Part shown: positions 24,586-36,737 of the stretch, one piece after another
How positions within the stretch are numbered: position 1 is the stretch's first letter
Layout: each line of letters opens with the position of its first letter
DNA from: Megaleporinus macrocephalus
Taxonomy: Eukaryota > Chordata > Actinopteri > Characiformes > Anostomidae
Reading direction: 5' to 3'
DNA: 64,000 bases
Assembly (NCBI GenBank): GCA_021613375.1
Contig: CM038708.1
Coordinates: 28,239,018 to 28,303,017 of the forward strand
Position numbers and translations under genes: made by a program
Notes under the pieces: model-generated
Seen by the model: only the letters and a program-made list of their open reading frames with translations
What the model was told of the DNA's origin: nothing
Databases searched by the model: none

Positions 24586-26470
24586 GTAAGAGACAAGACA
24601 CAGAGACTTTTATGAAAAAATCACTTTCAAGAATCTTATGAGAATACTAAACCATGTACATCAAACTATTTCAAAGGGCTCTACAGTTCATAAGAATTGA
24701 TCCATGCCTCCTCTACAAATACCTCTTTTTTCCCTAGCAACTGTTGCAGAACAGGTTTTAGCAGTTCATATTCTGTCAGGAGGGCTTAGAGGAGAGTGGG
24801 GGGGGTCAACTGATGTGAAGTCTGTTCTGAGGTAACTGTATACTTTATTTTTCACAATACCTTTGTGTGAGGTTACCGCAGTAGTTACCTCAGTAGTTTT
24901 TTTTCCCAACCATTACTCGACAGGAGTCATTTAACTTATTTGTATCAGTATACACTTTTTTAAGCTGATTAAAAGACACAGGAAGTAGGTCTGATAGCCA
25001 ACCTGTTACTGAAGTTGTACAAATTAGGTAGTCATTTGCCAGTAATTGACAGCAGACAGGTTTGGTGGGTCCCACATGAAGTAGAACCAAATCATAATGC
25101 AGTTTACAGGACGAATAGGGACAATTACAGTCGTATATTGGTGCTGGGCAAAAACCAGCATGTAAACACATGCAGCATGAGACTAGTGTCAATATTACCC
25201 ACTGCATAAAAACTCTTTGATTGAAAAACAGACCTGTTGATGTATTTAATGGCTGCCAACAATATTAGTTTCGTCTGTTAATTGCTGTTGCTAGCTTTAA
25301 CGCAAATGTATGTAAATGTTCCTCATCAGTTTTGAGATGCGCACAAGGTTTAAGCTTCTTTGGTGCATGATTGTACAAGTTATATAGCAAGTTATGTTAT
25401 GCATTCAAAAGCACAACAAAAAATAAAAAAGGCAGTCAGAGGACGTTCATTTGGTCAAAACACTGGATTTAAAATTTGTCTTTCTTATAAAGGAACCCTT
25501 TACTCCTTTGGGAGATTTGGACCCTACAAATCTTTAATTTGAGCCCTGAATTTCATGCAAGCTTGGCAAAATACCATATAACATAAAAGAAAATCGCATG
25601 GAAATGATTGAAATTGGACCACTACAGTGGTCACTTAGAATCGCCACATAATATTCCAGTTTAAAATGCTACACTACTGAGCTGGACTGGGATTGATGCA
25701 TACATCTTTTAAAATAAACAGAGCTCTTTCAATTTTCACACAAAAGAACAGTTTTTTTTGAGGAGGGGCTCCAAGTGTGTCAGTTCACTGGTGTGTTTAT
25801 ATGTGAGTGTTTCACTGCACAGTTGGGTTAAATGCTGAGATCTTCAATATTAATAAAGTATCTATCTATCAGTTTGTTGGGCTGAGGTTTTATTAGACTG
25901 ATTTTTCAATGTTTGATAAAGCTTGTCCAACCTAGTAGCAGCTAGTATGAGAGGAAGCATTCAGAGGTGGAGCATGGAAAGGTTTAAAGAGTAACTCCAA
26001 TATTGCTTACTCTGATGTGAAGGATAAAAGCAATGAACTCCTGAACTGGATTTGGATCATACAGGTGTACCTTTCTGTTTCTATGTAACTACAATACAAT
26101 GGCTGTCCTTGTCTAGAGTTGGTAAATAACCATATTCAAATTAGATAAGGGACATTAGAATCTGCTTGTCATTTCTCAGGCTTAGTTTAGGTAATTCCAC
26201 AATGCCTGAGTATGTGTAAGTGTGGGTTGTTGGAGGGCAAGTGGTAGTAATCATTAAACAGACGTGTTGATTATAGCTGCTGTGTGTTTTATGAAGGGTG
26301 ATGTATGTGCACTGGGAGAGTTTTAACTTTATTATGATGCTACACTTACAAAACTCTTCTGCATTGAGTACTAATAAAAAGTGATCTGATCATCACAATT
26401 ACAGACAAATACAGTCTAACTACACCAATAACAAACAGTTGTACGTTTCATGTTTTTTACTAGGCTTACT
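24586..26470 (+). other. bank1 intron 3, first part
   Basis: Starts with GTAAGA. It includes a short L2/SINE-type tail at about 25790-25870 ending AATAAAGTATCTATCTATC. The remainder shows no gene. Confidence 0.35.
25785..25870 (+). mobile_element. SINE/LINE 3' tail fragment
   Basis: TGCACAGTTGGGTTAAATGC followed by AATAAAGTATCTATCTATC is a common fish retroposon end, with the same tetranucleotide as the large array at 11966. Confidence 0.45.
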
Positions 26471-26473
26471 AGT

Positions 26474-27745
26474 CCACAGTGCAGGCCAGAAAAAGTTAAT
26501 AACCATAGCCTATGGCTGCAAATAAGCCTTGTACAAAGTTATGGAAAAATGTTCTTTGTACCATTCCTCCCTGCAAATGTGTTTTAGTTCACCAGTATTT
26601 CTGGAATGATTAGATTGCACAGCCCAGTTCAGGTCATAACGCCTCATCCTGATAGGGTTACGGTCAGGTCTCTGACTTTCTGGTCATTCCAAGAAACATC
26701 CACAGTGCAGGCTGAAAAAGTAATTGAACATCTGTGTTAATGACTTATACAACAGCTATTCGGCTAAAATAGTTTCAGCTGAGACTGAAAAGAAGATGAG
26801 ACTGAAAGTGTGGGTTTCACAAGTACTTGACTGTTAAATAAGGCAGCACATGAAATCTTGTTACTGACAGATTTGTCCTTCTCAAGAAAGGTTAGCGTAA
26901 ACCATGCCTCGATGTAAACAAATTTCAGAAGATGTGTTGTAGAGACATCGAAGGTAACTAAATATCTACAAAGGATGTGTTGTTTATATGACCAGTATTC
27001 GATAAACACTAAATAAAAACTATCCTACTATCCAAAAGAAACAGTCAATCTCAAGTTTGCCCAAGACCACCCGGATATTGAGCAACAGTTAGGGGAAAAA
27101 TGGTCTATGGACAGATGAAACAAAACTGGAACTTTTTAGCACAACGCTACGGTTGAAGGAGGAAGGACAGCGCACACCAGCACCAAAACCAGCAGTGAAG
27201 CATGGTGAAGGGAGCATCATGGTTTGGGGCTGCTTTTCAGGGTCTGAATGCGTTGCAATAATTAAGAAAACAATTAAGTCAAAAGTGTATCAAAACATTT
27301 CTCAGGCAAGGGAAGCAGGTTGTGACTTCAAGCTGATGTTGGGTGATGCTACAAAATGGTGAACTGAAGAACGGTCGAAAAAAAAAAAAGATTTGTGTTT
27401 CGGAGTGCTGAGCTTAACCCTATCGAGGTACTGTGGTATGGCCTGAAGGGAGCTCCTAGAAATACTGAATTCGTCCCTTGTTCAAATCTTATTTGCAGCT
27501 ACAGGCAAATAATAAACTGTGGAGGGGACTGCTGCTAAAATTTGTAATACTTTTTGTAGCCTGCCTGTAGAGGTTTACTCAATGTACTCAGTAAAAGACA
27601 TGAAAAGTACAACTGTTTGTGTGTTATTAGTTTAGGTAGAATGTGGTTGTCTATACTTGTGACTTACATAACAGTTAGGCATATCTTATTGGTAATCAAT
27701 GCAGAAATGCAGGTAAGTCCAATGGTTCACTTACTTTTACTGTAG
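26474..27745 (+). mobile_element. Tc1-like transposon relic
   Basis: The segment 27136-27362 encodes decayed Tc1 transposase text: APKPAVKHGEGSIMVWGCFS is the conserved block before the second catalytic Asp in Tc1 proteins. The left boundary contains GGCCAGAAAAAGTTAATAAC (26484) and a related GGCTGAAAAAGTAATTGAAC (26709). The right boundary, GTTCACTTACTTTTACTGTA (27726-27745), is roughly inverted to these. Stops and frameshifts show that it is dead. It lies wholly in bank1 intron 3. Confidence 0.75.
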
Positions 27746-27849
27746 CTATTATTGTTATTTATATTCATAATAAACATCTACTGAGTTTAGTTTAGTTTTT
27801 GTTTATTTCAATGGTCTGCAAGTGATAATACACAATAAGTATGATAACT

Positions 27850-28100
27850 CTGCTAAAAGATACAGCTTGGCCAGCTTAGTCTTGCTGGTAGATCAGTGGT
27901 TTAGTGCTTTTGTTTAGTAGTTGGGACTACCAGCATGACTTCTAGCCAAGAGTTAGCTAAACCATCAAACTCAATTGACAATATACACGATGGTTGACCA
28001 GTATACACCGTCCAATTTGTCAACCACCCTGACCAAAAGCACAGTATTAGATCATCTGAATCCAGCTACCAGCCAAAGCTGGTCCTAGCCAGATACTACA
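27850..28100. repeat. palindromic repeat of the CCAGC/GCTGG fish type
   Basis: GCTTGGCCAGCTTAGTCTTG and TTGCTGGTAGATC at the left, CAGCTACCAGCCAAAGCTGG and CCTAGCCAGATACTACAGC at the right, form an interrupted inverted repeat. The same vocabulary occurs at 34155-34340. Confidence 0.55.
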
Positions 28101-28311
28101 GCATGACTGTTGTTAGTACCTGTGCTGCCTTTAACTTGTATTAAAAACAGTTTAGTCCAGAGAAGTAGATTGTTGAGATATTAAGAGGGCTAACTCTGTT
28201 CCGTTCTATTTAAATCATCAGTCTACACAGCAGGGCCTGCTCGCCGTGATCGCTTCTGCTTTGACACTGGGCATGTGAACCTTTCTGTAATTATATTCTC
28301 TATCTTTACAG

Positions 28312-28450
28312 AATCCAGGGGATGTTTTCCTGCTCATGCAGGAGTCGGTGGTTAGTAAAGACTGTGAGGTAGAGTTCAGCGGGGCCAAACAGAGAGCGAG
28401 AGTGAAGCCAGTGAACTGGAACGAGAACACCCTCAGTGTGGCCGCTGCAG
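28312..28450 (+). CDS. bank1: bank1 exon 4, DBB domain first part
   Basis: The exon opens with NPGDVFLLMQESVVSKD, then CEVEFSGAKQRARVKP and WNENTLSVAA. This parallels human BANK1 NPGEIFIILRDEV, VEVEFTSSNKRIRTRP and LWNKK, the first strands of the DBB (Dof/BCAP/BANK) domain. The acceptor is a good TCTCTATCTTTACAG and the donor is GCAG|GTAAAA. It enters in phase 0 and leaves in phase 1 (139 nt). The DBB domain is an immunoglobulin-like (TIG-type) fold that mediates oligomerisation in BCAP-family adaptors. No internal stop or frame damage is seen. Exon 5 follows after only 478 bp, the shortest of the well-supported introns. Confidence 0.93.
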
Positions 28451-28928
28451 GTAAAAGACACACTCCCAGCTGAATGTGGTTATGACGGCCCCCTGAGGCT
28501 TCCTGGCTTGTGGTTGCAGTAAGCCAACAAATGAGTCGACACTAAGCCTTAGGACGACTATTTTTCACACTTCCAACCATACTAAGTAAACAAACCTCCC
28601 AAAGCCCGTCCTTATACATGCCGCTGTACGTTCACAGGCCACTTCATTAGACACACCTAGCTTGTTTGAACACCCTGTAGGTGCACAGTTTTGTTCCCAT
28701 GCATGATTTATATTAGTTAGTGTTAAGACTTTCATCGTGGTTAGGTTCTCCTGTTGATTGGATATTTTTGGTCTCATATAAATGCTCATAAATTGGTGAT
28801 GTTTCTGATTACGTGCCCGGTAGGCATAGATAGTAGCTATATCCAGCAAACCTGCAGCTCAGTGGAAACTGCATGCTGAAATGAACATTATTTGTTTTAG
28901 TGAGCACAACGCTAATTGCATGTTACAG
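28451..28928 (+). other. bank1 intron 4 with transposon-end-like sequence
   Basis: This 478-bp intron contains CCACTTCATTAGACACACCT (28640-28659). It resembles the CCACTTTATTAGGTACACCA end at 52050-52070, so a small MITE relic may sit in the intron. No exon. Confidence 0.4.
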
Positions 28929-29071
28929 ATTTTCCTGCTGGAAGTGTGGGTGTAACGCTGTACTGCGGAGGTGTAATCAAAGCCAAGGCACGCCTACACT
29001 ACTACAGCACTATGGGAGAGATCGAACGCCTCCTCAAGCAGGCTGCGGACCCCGTGAACTTCATGTGCCAG
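28929..29071 (+). CDS. bank1: bank1 exon 5, DBB domain second part
   Basis: Entering in phase 1 (joint codon GAT) after GCATGTTACAG, the exon reads DFPAGSVGVTLYCGGVIKAK, then LHYYSTMGEIERLLKQAADP and VNFMCQ. The FPAGSV and VYC/LYCxGxVKA blocks are conserved in BANK1, and NPVEFMCQAF is the PIK3AP1 counterpart of the end. I place the donor at TGCCAG|GTAGAC (29072). It leaves phase 0 and joins to AFQASSTEKLD of exon 6, giving FMCQAFQ, almost the PIK3AP1 FMCQAFK. A better-looking donor, GTAAGC at 29112, lies 40 nt downstream. Its use would leave phase 1 and run exon 6 into a TGA. The main-product assignment therefore rests on homology and frame, not on splice-site strength. Confidence 0.9.
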
Positions 29072-32000
29072 GTAGACAAACTGCCTGAAACAAGTAAAAA
29101 AGCCCCAGTCGGTAAGCATGAGGGGCAGTGATTTATAGCAGGGTCAACGACTCCAACAACAAGAGCTTTATAGTGAAACTGACAGAAATACAAGAGGGAT
29201 AAAAATTCTAAGCAATACACGAGTACTTGACAACAACAATGCATCTGAAAACAACCCCACAAGCTTCCAGTTTACACATCAAAGGAAGACAGCACATCAC
29301 AATGCAATTAAATTAGCATATATTTCAAATACACAATACACCAAAGGTCCACTGCCACTACATAAATGGTAAGCAAGAAGGCAACAAATGTTTTATGGTG
29401 ACCCACAGTACACAATAATTAGTACAATAAAAAGATACAAGGTTGAGATATGCACACCTGGACATGGCGATATGAGGACAGACGGTGCAAAAAAAAGGAC
29501 CACCACAACTGAAATTCTCAAGAAAACACAAAATTTAAGCACTTGTAGGCATATCAACGCAATGACTGAGCTATTATAGCTTTTCCTTTCTCACTGCACT
29601 CGTCTGAGACTAATATCACTTTCACTCCATTATGTAAAGAGAAATCTGCCTGATTTCTCTGCATAATTCAGTTGTTGAGATATAAACAAGAATTAAATAG
29701 TGTGATTTGATTTCAAAAAGAAACCTACTGATTCAGATATCTTTACAGTGGTGGTGATAGGAACCAGTGTTAACAATGTCTACAACACAAATGTAACCGT
29801 TCAATTCACCATCCAAAACCACCAGTGAACCTACGTGTTTATATGATATTGATGAAGGTAACTGTGATAAAACAATATATTTTTTGGGCTCTACTTTGTT
29901 TTACAATTCTCTTCATGTATGTCTCTGCAAAACAAGATAAGATAGCCTTTTACGTTCTCAAAACTATCGTAATAAAAGAGTCAGACAGGTGATTGTTTCA
30001 TATAATAACTTTCTGCAATGGAGCTGTCCGAGGCAGATGTCTGATTTCTATCACTGCCCCTGTAAAACAGTTCTGAAGTTTGGGAAGTTTCTCTAGAATG
30101 GAGGATTTCACATCAAACCAATCCAAATGATTTTGTCATTATCTCAACACAACTCATGATAACTGTGGTCTCATGGGAAAGTTTAAGTTACAAACCATGG
30201 CTGAATGTGTTTAAATTAATAATAAATAATCTAATATTATTATATTATAATCAGATTTCTGCAGTTGTCTGATTATTCAAGTGATCATGTAAACAGCACA
30301 TTCCAAATTCTTAGATTGGATTAAGGCCTAGAAACCCAGAAAAGAGAGCTAATTTAATTCAGAGGTTGCTCAGTGCATGTATACCTTTACTCTGATTTCT
30401 TTTGGTTGTATCAGTCTGTGTATGTGCGAAGACACACTGCGGTACAAAAAAAACAACACAGCAACAGCAAGAAGGCAAGCAAACACTTCTGGAGCAACTC
30501 AGAAACCAACTACATGCTTGACCAAATAGAGTACTTCAGTTTTCTTTATCTTCTAGATCAGGGGTATTAAATTAGAACTCAGTAAGGTCCAGTTAAGAGG
30601 AAATTTCCTCAGGCCAAGATCCTGACCCTCCTAATTTCTAACTTGTGTTATAATTTAATGCTATATCCTGTATTTGTCATCAGCAACTGAAAGACTGACA
30701 CATTACAAATATAGTTCAGTATATTTTAATAATATTTATTGTTTTAAATGCTGACCTGAATTAATTATTTATAAAACTTCCAATAAATGTTTTTTTCTCA
30801 CTTCAACTAAAAACAAGGGCTACTCTACAAATGCTTATATTGATATAACTTATATATGATATGATATATATAACTTGAGCCATTAGCATTTATGCTAGCG
30901 GATTTTTAAGCCTTGGGCTTTTGTTTTGGATGCTGGCTGGTAACTTAGCAACCAGCTAAACCACCGGTGGCGTGCTGCAGTGGGCGGGAACAAGCTGTGA
31001 TGCAGTCTCTCTCTAACTAGAGCGTCTCAGTAATCTGTTTATGAGGAGAGATGAGGAGAGAATGCTACTACTTAAACAGCTACCTACCTAGACAGCCTAC
31101 TTAGACACTCACTAGGTTTTGAGACACACCCACTGTCTTTATTTCAACACGGTGATTATTGATTATTGGGATTATTTTGATGGCCAGTTATAGCCATATC
31201 CAACTCAGCCTTGCTGCCTGGTCTATTAACAGAGCAGGTTAATGCTGATTACATGACAGCTACCATTCTGACTGAGGCTTTAATGCTTTCTGGAAACTGG
31301 TTCTATGTTTTCCTTGCAAACCATTTAGCAGTTTTTTTGTGCAGTGTTGTTACTTTATAGTCAACATGCATTACCAGCTGTTGCCGTATTTGCTGATACA
31401 CGTTTCAGTATTCTACAATAAGTCTTTTTTTCTTTTCTTTTTTTTTGTTCTATCATGCCATTTAGCTTCTATATTCTTCACATCTGCATTAAACTGTTGT
31501 AGCTCATAAGAGTCCCCATTACCCTCATTACTGAAGTGAGTCAGCTGTTTTGGCTTGTCACAGATATTAACCAGTTGATTGATTTATAAGACTTGAAAGC
31601 ATGGTGGCAAACAACCTATAAACTATAACTTCTCAAACGGCAGTGCTGAGGTTGCGCAGCTCTGCATTGCTGGAGTTGATCTGGTTTGCCAAATGAGTTT
31701 TTTTTTTTTTTTTCAAAAATGAAATAAAGGTGGAAGGAATTTACTGTCGCTGGCACATCCAGATACAGCCTGATACAGTAGCTATTACAGCAGTTTACTG
31801 GGTGCAGTGAGGCCACAAAAAACTGTTCAATACAGAAGAAATACCAAGAAAGTTTTATTTCCTATTTTTGAATGCCAATGAAAACTTTATAAATTTTTTA
31901 TACGTAGATAAGACACCTCTACATCACAACAAACGAGTCTAATCTCAGCCTTCTTGTAGATCGTGTAGCACCAACCCCATGGCATTGATCTAGTTATCAG

Positions 32001-33640
32001 TGAGACAGATGACTATGAATTTTTGTTGGATTCATGCTAGAGCTCCTTCTCACCCTTCAGCCACATCAGAGCTGCTGGGACATTAAGTGTTCAGCCAGCC
32101 ATAGACTGATCCTTTTCCATGCCAACTTAACCCAACTAATTGAATTTGCATGCTCCTGAAGGCAGAAGCAGCAGCATCATTAGTATTTTGGTCAAGACAA
32201 CATATTCATACAGTTTCAGCTTCAAATATCTGCTTGATATCGATAAAGTGATTTGTGATTTCCCACTGCAGGGTTTTCCACTACAACTAGAGATGTGATT
32301 TCAGGTTATTTACATCCAATTTACGATGCTACTCTGCATAACTTTAAAATACAGATGTCCAAAAAAAATCCCTTAACACAGATAGTGTGTTCATTTGTTT
32401 AATACAAAATGTGTTCTAATAACAGTCTGAACTACACACTGTTCTTTTGGCCTAAATGCACAATGCAAAAAAAAACTAAATAAGTTCACAGATGTAAATA
32501 TATACACAAATGTTATAATTCATTATCAATATACTTTTTATACCATTTAGAAATATTGTCATATGTGTGTTTGTGGGTTTTTCATAGAAAAGCTGTAAAA
32601 GGGCAAACCATATGTACCATATTCTAATGAATGAAAGCTAATACTACAGCCCAGGTTTGGTGATTTTATTTGGCACTGAGGTTCAACACCTTCCTGCAAA
32701 TCAAAGACAAAACATACAAAATAACAAACACAAACACATTAATTAATTACAATGGAAATAAAAAGCAAACAAATAAATAATTAAGTAAATAAATAAGTGT
32801 GTCAAAACCGACTTTGTAAAGCAATGAATTGTGAAGCAAAAAGCAATAAATAAATAAATAAATATTGTGGGTTGGAATTGCACAAAAAATTAATAATAAT
32901 ACTGAAATTAATTAATATTTTATTTATTTCTGATTTTATTTATTTCCCCATTTTTTGATTTCTCAATTTCTTCTTCCAGTCTAGGCTACTAAGGTTGGCA
33001 AGACAATTCTAAGAAACTGTAAGTCAAGGTTGGCTTGCAAGGCCAACCAAACGCTACTAAATGGCAGTCTGATAGAATGATCATGAAATCCAAGAAAATT
33101 CCAATTATGTGAACTGAAGTCTATCAGATCTATCCCAGCTCACAGCTCAGAATCTGCCTGATCGAGGCTTGTCCAGCCACTCAGTCAGTTGATAATGATG
33201 ACTGATGAATGTGCGCTTGTCCAAATAGTCCACAATCGGATTCGTCCGCTGGCAAATGTAACTGCACACTTCCTGTTGTTTGAAGTGTGAATAAATATAT
33301 TTCAGTTTTTTTCTCAAGTTTAATTTTTTTTTGTTTATTTTTCTCTATTTGCTATTTATTTATTTATTTAATTATTTGCTTATTTGGACATGCTTGGTCC
33401 TTTATAGCTTTGTTGTTGTGAGACTGTAGTACTGTATAAGAAATTGAGGATTATTCTTCATTATTTACAAAACGTTAAAAAATGGCACCACTAGTTTACA
33501 GAATCTTCACAGAATCTCCAAACACTGTTTTCATGAACTTTCACCATTACATGTGAATTAGCTTCATAACTATCTTACAGTTACATCAAGATTTGCAACA
33601 AAATTATATTTAATACACTTTAAAAGCCAATAGCTCTGCT
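29072..33640 (+). other. bank1 intron 5, first part
   Basis: AT-rich intron without a recognisable exon. A segment at 30035-30120 (GATGTCTGATTTCTATCACT) matches the left edge of the window. A short (TTTA)n-type run is at 33350-33380. The stretch 32740-32960 is rich in AAATAAATA words. Confidence 0.4.
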
Positions 33641-34150
33641 ATTGTTAACAAACTAACCTGTAGTTACCACAATTACTGTCCTCAGTATGGCATTTGCAGA
33701 ACGACAACAATAAAACAACAACAATAACAAAGATGGCTGAGAGGAGCTTACAGTTTACCCAAACCTGCAGGAACAAACAGCTGTGGCACAGCTGGGGGAG
33801 GAGCCGGTGCATGCTGACTGGGAAAACCCAATACGAGCTCAGAGGCAGACGCACAGACACCAGCGTGAATCAACCACAGACCTTTATTTACGAATCTGTA
33901 GTGAACACAAACAAAACTCAACGGTGACTACTTTAGTCGTTCTATCCAGAGTCCTCTGTCCTCTTTTCCCTCCCTGTCTCTCTCTCTCTCTCTCGTGTAT
34001 TAGTGGCCATAAGGCCAGCGTCCTCTCCTCTCCCTATAGGCTGCAGAGAGAGACGGTCTTATGCTCCTCCTCGGACCCCGTGTACCTGTGCGTGACTAGA
34101 GAACCATGCGTCATGTGCTCAGTGATGGGTGGCGACTCTGCCTCTCCACA
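33640..34150. other. intron 5 GC-richer segment, unidentified
   Basis: A local rise in GC with a 169-residue + strand open frame (33783-34292) and shorter ones on the minus strand. The long frame runs through a CT repeat (33970-33995) and into the palindromic repeat, has no domain, and is probably not a gene. A retroelement relic is possible. Confidence 0.3.
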
Positions 34151-34154
34151 GCAA

Positions 34155-34345
34155 CATGGCATAGACCAGCACGCCTGGTCACCAGCAGAACCAGCATGTG
34201 CTGAGTTTTGGATGCTGCTTTGCTTTTCAGCCAGCATGTCCATGCTGGGTGACCGGTTAAACCAGCATCAGACCAGCACTGTACTGGTTTAAGCCACACC
34301 CAGACCAGCTTAGACCAGCATGGACTTTGTGCTGGTCTGTGCTGT
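34155..34345. repeat. ACCAGC/GCTGGT palindromic fish repeat
   Basis: Many copies of ACCAGCA and its complement, for example AGACCAGCATGG and GTGCTGGTCT around 34313-34338, make a hairpin. It is the common teleost ACCAGCATGCTGGT type of repeat. Confidence 0.75.
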
Positions 34346-35095
34346 TTCTTTTCTTTTTTTCCAGCAGGAAGGGTTTGAGTTTAAAGCAAAAACAACCTCA
34401 GTTTCCACAGCCGATGATGTGTGGAGGAAAAATGGGTTGTGCGATTAGGAGGGATGAAAGAATAGGCTTTGCCTTACAGGGTGAAGAAACAGGGTGTCAG
34501 CACTTCACTGCTAACGTTACACTGAAGGCAGTACTTGTTTTTAAACTGGTGTTATTTCCAGGCACGTTCTACAGAGCTATTTTCATGTTCCACCTCAAAA
34601 CCTGCCTGCATTTGAAAGAGCAACTACTTGGCAGGGGGTAAACTGGACTGATCACTGGAGCCGGTGGTCGGGGAAAACGTCTACACATTCTCAAGTTCTT
34701 GGGAAATATGAACAAGATGAAGTGACACAAGATTATATGGCAGTCTAAAGTGATACAAGCAGCAGTGCCCCTGAGTTTAACAGTCTGTAAGACAATAACA
34801 GTATTTGTTTCACCTGGTGTTTAAGTGCCTCCACGTCTCATGAAAAAGACCCCGCTGACAACCCCATACACACAGCCCTGTGAAAGAGTAACTGATTTAC
34901 CTTGTTATTATTATCATTTACCTTATTTGCACAACACTCATGCAAATAACTTACTCAAGGCAGAATTCAGTACATGGTCTGGAATGTGATTTGTCAGTAA
35001 CTCACCACATGTAAGATCTGTTGAGCTCCTGTGTTTTCTTCTTCATGTTAACACCTACTTAACACATTATGGCACAACATGTGTCTGTGCATGTG
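34346..35095. other. intron 5, unassigned
   Basis: No exon or repeat recognised; short frames only. Confidence 0.35.
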
Positions 35096-35099
35096 ATAG

Positions 35100-35800
35100 C
35101 TGGACATATGGTTAATTTTTATACTGGAAAAATGTGAATTTACCATTTTTCCCACTGCAAGGTTAAGGAGGTATTAATACTGTTTAATACTTATTAAGGA
35201 GAAATTTATAGTCTATTTAATTAAGTTACATTCTTGATTTTGGAAAAATCTAATTGAACCATTCTGTATAATAGAAAGAGAACTACACACTTTTCTTGAT
35301 TCTAAAAGCAGTGAATATGACTCTTTCTCTGTTTGCACACTGTGGGGAAATTCTGCATGTTGAAAAAAGGGGGTTTTAAGTGTTTTCCCTGCATAGTGTA
35401 GTAAAATTCTTATTCTGGTAAAAATAGATTTAACTATTTATTCCCTGAATATAAGGTGGATATATTCATGATTTAGGAAAGGACAAATAATTTTCCTTCT
35501 ATGTATTAAATACTAAATATTATTTTTGCAAAAAAATATTTTTTGTCCTCAGAGTAATGAATTTAATTTCTTAATTCTGGAAAAAGTGAATTTAGCCACT
35601 TTTTTTAGTCTCTGTTTAATAAGAAGTTTGGAAAAGATGAATATAACTATTTTTTGTCTGTTTATTTATTTATTTAGGTTAATTCTTGATTCTGAAATAT
35701 GTTAATTTAGTCCTTTTATCCTTTTTCGATAAGTTAAATTGCTAAATTAAATTAATTTGTTTTTGAAAAAGGGACTTGTAGCCATTCTTCCCTACTCTGT
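35100..35800. repeat. decayed tandem array, unit about 56 bp
   Basis: A pattern of TTAATTCTTGATTCTGG, AAAAAGTGAATTTA(G/A)CC and A-TTTTTTCCCTG-TATA recurs about eleven times. Example starts lie near 35110, 35220, 35290, 35348, 35403, 35461, 35517, 35566, 35622, 35680 and 35735. Units are 50-60 bp long and strongly diverged. The array ends about 60 bp before the exon 6 acceptor. I recognise no known family. Confidence 0.7.
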
Positions 35801-35855
35801 GAAGGTGTTTAATATCTGACTCTTGCTTTAATCTGCACATTCCTGCTTTCTCCAG

Positions 35856-35970
35856 GCCTTTCAGGCGTCTTCCACAGAGAAACTGGATCACATTCTGGCT
35901 TCTTGTCTGATGCAGAAGATGCCTACTGGAGGTTTCCAAGGCTTACAGAATGATCAGACTCTGTATGGTG
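35856..35970 (+). CDS. bank1: bank1 exon 6, DBB-ankyrin linker
   Basis: The frame is AFQASSTEKLDHILASCL followed by MQKMPTGGFQGLQNDQTLYG. It aligns with human BANK1 NSIEELDGVLTSIFKHEIP and YYEFQSLQTE, and with the PIK3AP1 segment TETLDKLLTESLKNNIPASG, the helical stretch between DBB and ankyrin regions. The acceptor is TGCTTTCTCCAG (phase 0). A second AG at 35863-35864 would remove three codons without shifting frame. The donor is GGTG|GTAAGT, phase 1, matching exon 7. A decayed tandem array reaches to within about 60 bp of the acceptor. Confidence 0.9.
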
Positions 35971-36474
35971 GTAAGTTATTTTCTGGGTCAGGATCACATT
36001 ATAACAGCCAACCAATGCTCAGTTTAGAAGAAGAAAGAGCCAAACTCACTATCTAGAAGCACTCCTCTCTCCCCCATGAGTTGTTAGTGTCGGCTAACTT
36101 TTCTGGCACCTCATTCTTCACTGTGCTAATGAATAAATGATGGAGGGAAGCCGTCCCAGCCCACTGAGGTGCATTAATGTAGTCTTTCACCACTGACATG
36201 TGTTTCCTTCCACTCCCAAACACACCAGACCCTGAGCACTCAAACACACGCTAATGCTAATGCTAATGCCACATTACAAAAACGGGCACCTTTTGTGTCT
36301 TTGTATTTTAACAAAGTGCTGTTCTCTTGTCTCCATCTCTTCATCTAACAATCTGAAGTCTCAGAAGCAACTGCTAGCAACTCAAGCAAGACTGAATGCA
36401 ATCATTTAACGCTAGTTTAAAACTTAAAAGGAGTTTGATTTAGTATGTAAATACTATTAAAGTGTATATCTTGT
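35971..36474 (+). other. bank1 intron 6, start
   Basis: Starts with GTAAGT. The sequence CTAATGCTAATGCTAATGCC (36251-36270) is a short hexamer run. Nothing else assigned. Confidence 0.4.
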
Positions 36475-36737
36475 GTTGTAGGCTTATATTATAAGATTAT
36501 ATTATAAAATTATTAACTTGAAATGAATTGTTTCTAGACATTTCTCATTTGCTTATGTTATTAAACACACTGCATTGGCAAATCACTAGCTTGAAAGTAT
36601 TCCCATCCAGCCTACAACAGTTCAGTCCAGCCCGTTTACACTTAAGTTGTGGACGTTAAGGAGTTTTTCAGTCTGGGCTGAATGAGATACAATACAGGGC
36701 AGCCAGTTTGATCTTATTTGAGTTTATTTCTGTATCT
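36475..36737. repeat. dispersed repeat family B, copy hosting a Tc1-like insertion
   Basis: Shares TGAATTGTTTCTAGA, ATTCCCATCCAGCCTACA, CAGTTCAGTCCAGCC and GGGCAGCCAGTTTGATC, in order, with 39100-39320. The copies differ by scattered substitutions and small gaps. Both continue into the same Tc1-like element at the same point. Confidence 0.75.

Noticed and set aside
29072..29131. Exon 5 extending to the GTAAGC donor at 29112
   Set aside because: It would break the frame into exon 6 and lose the conserved MCQAF junction, so it is not taken as the main form.
33783..34292. A 169-residue protein gene in intron 5
   Set aside because: The frame passes through a CT microsatellite and a dispersed palindromic repeat, has no domain, and overlaps open frames on the other strand.
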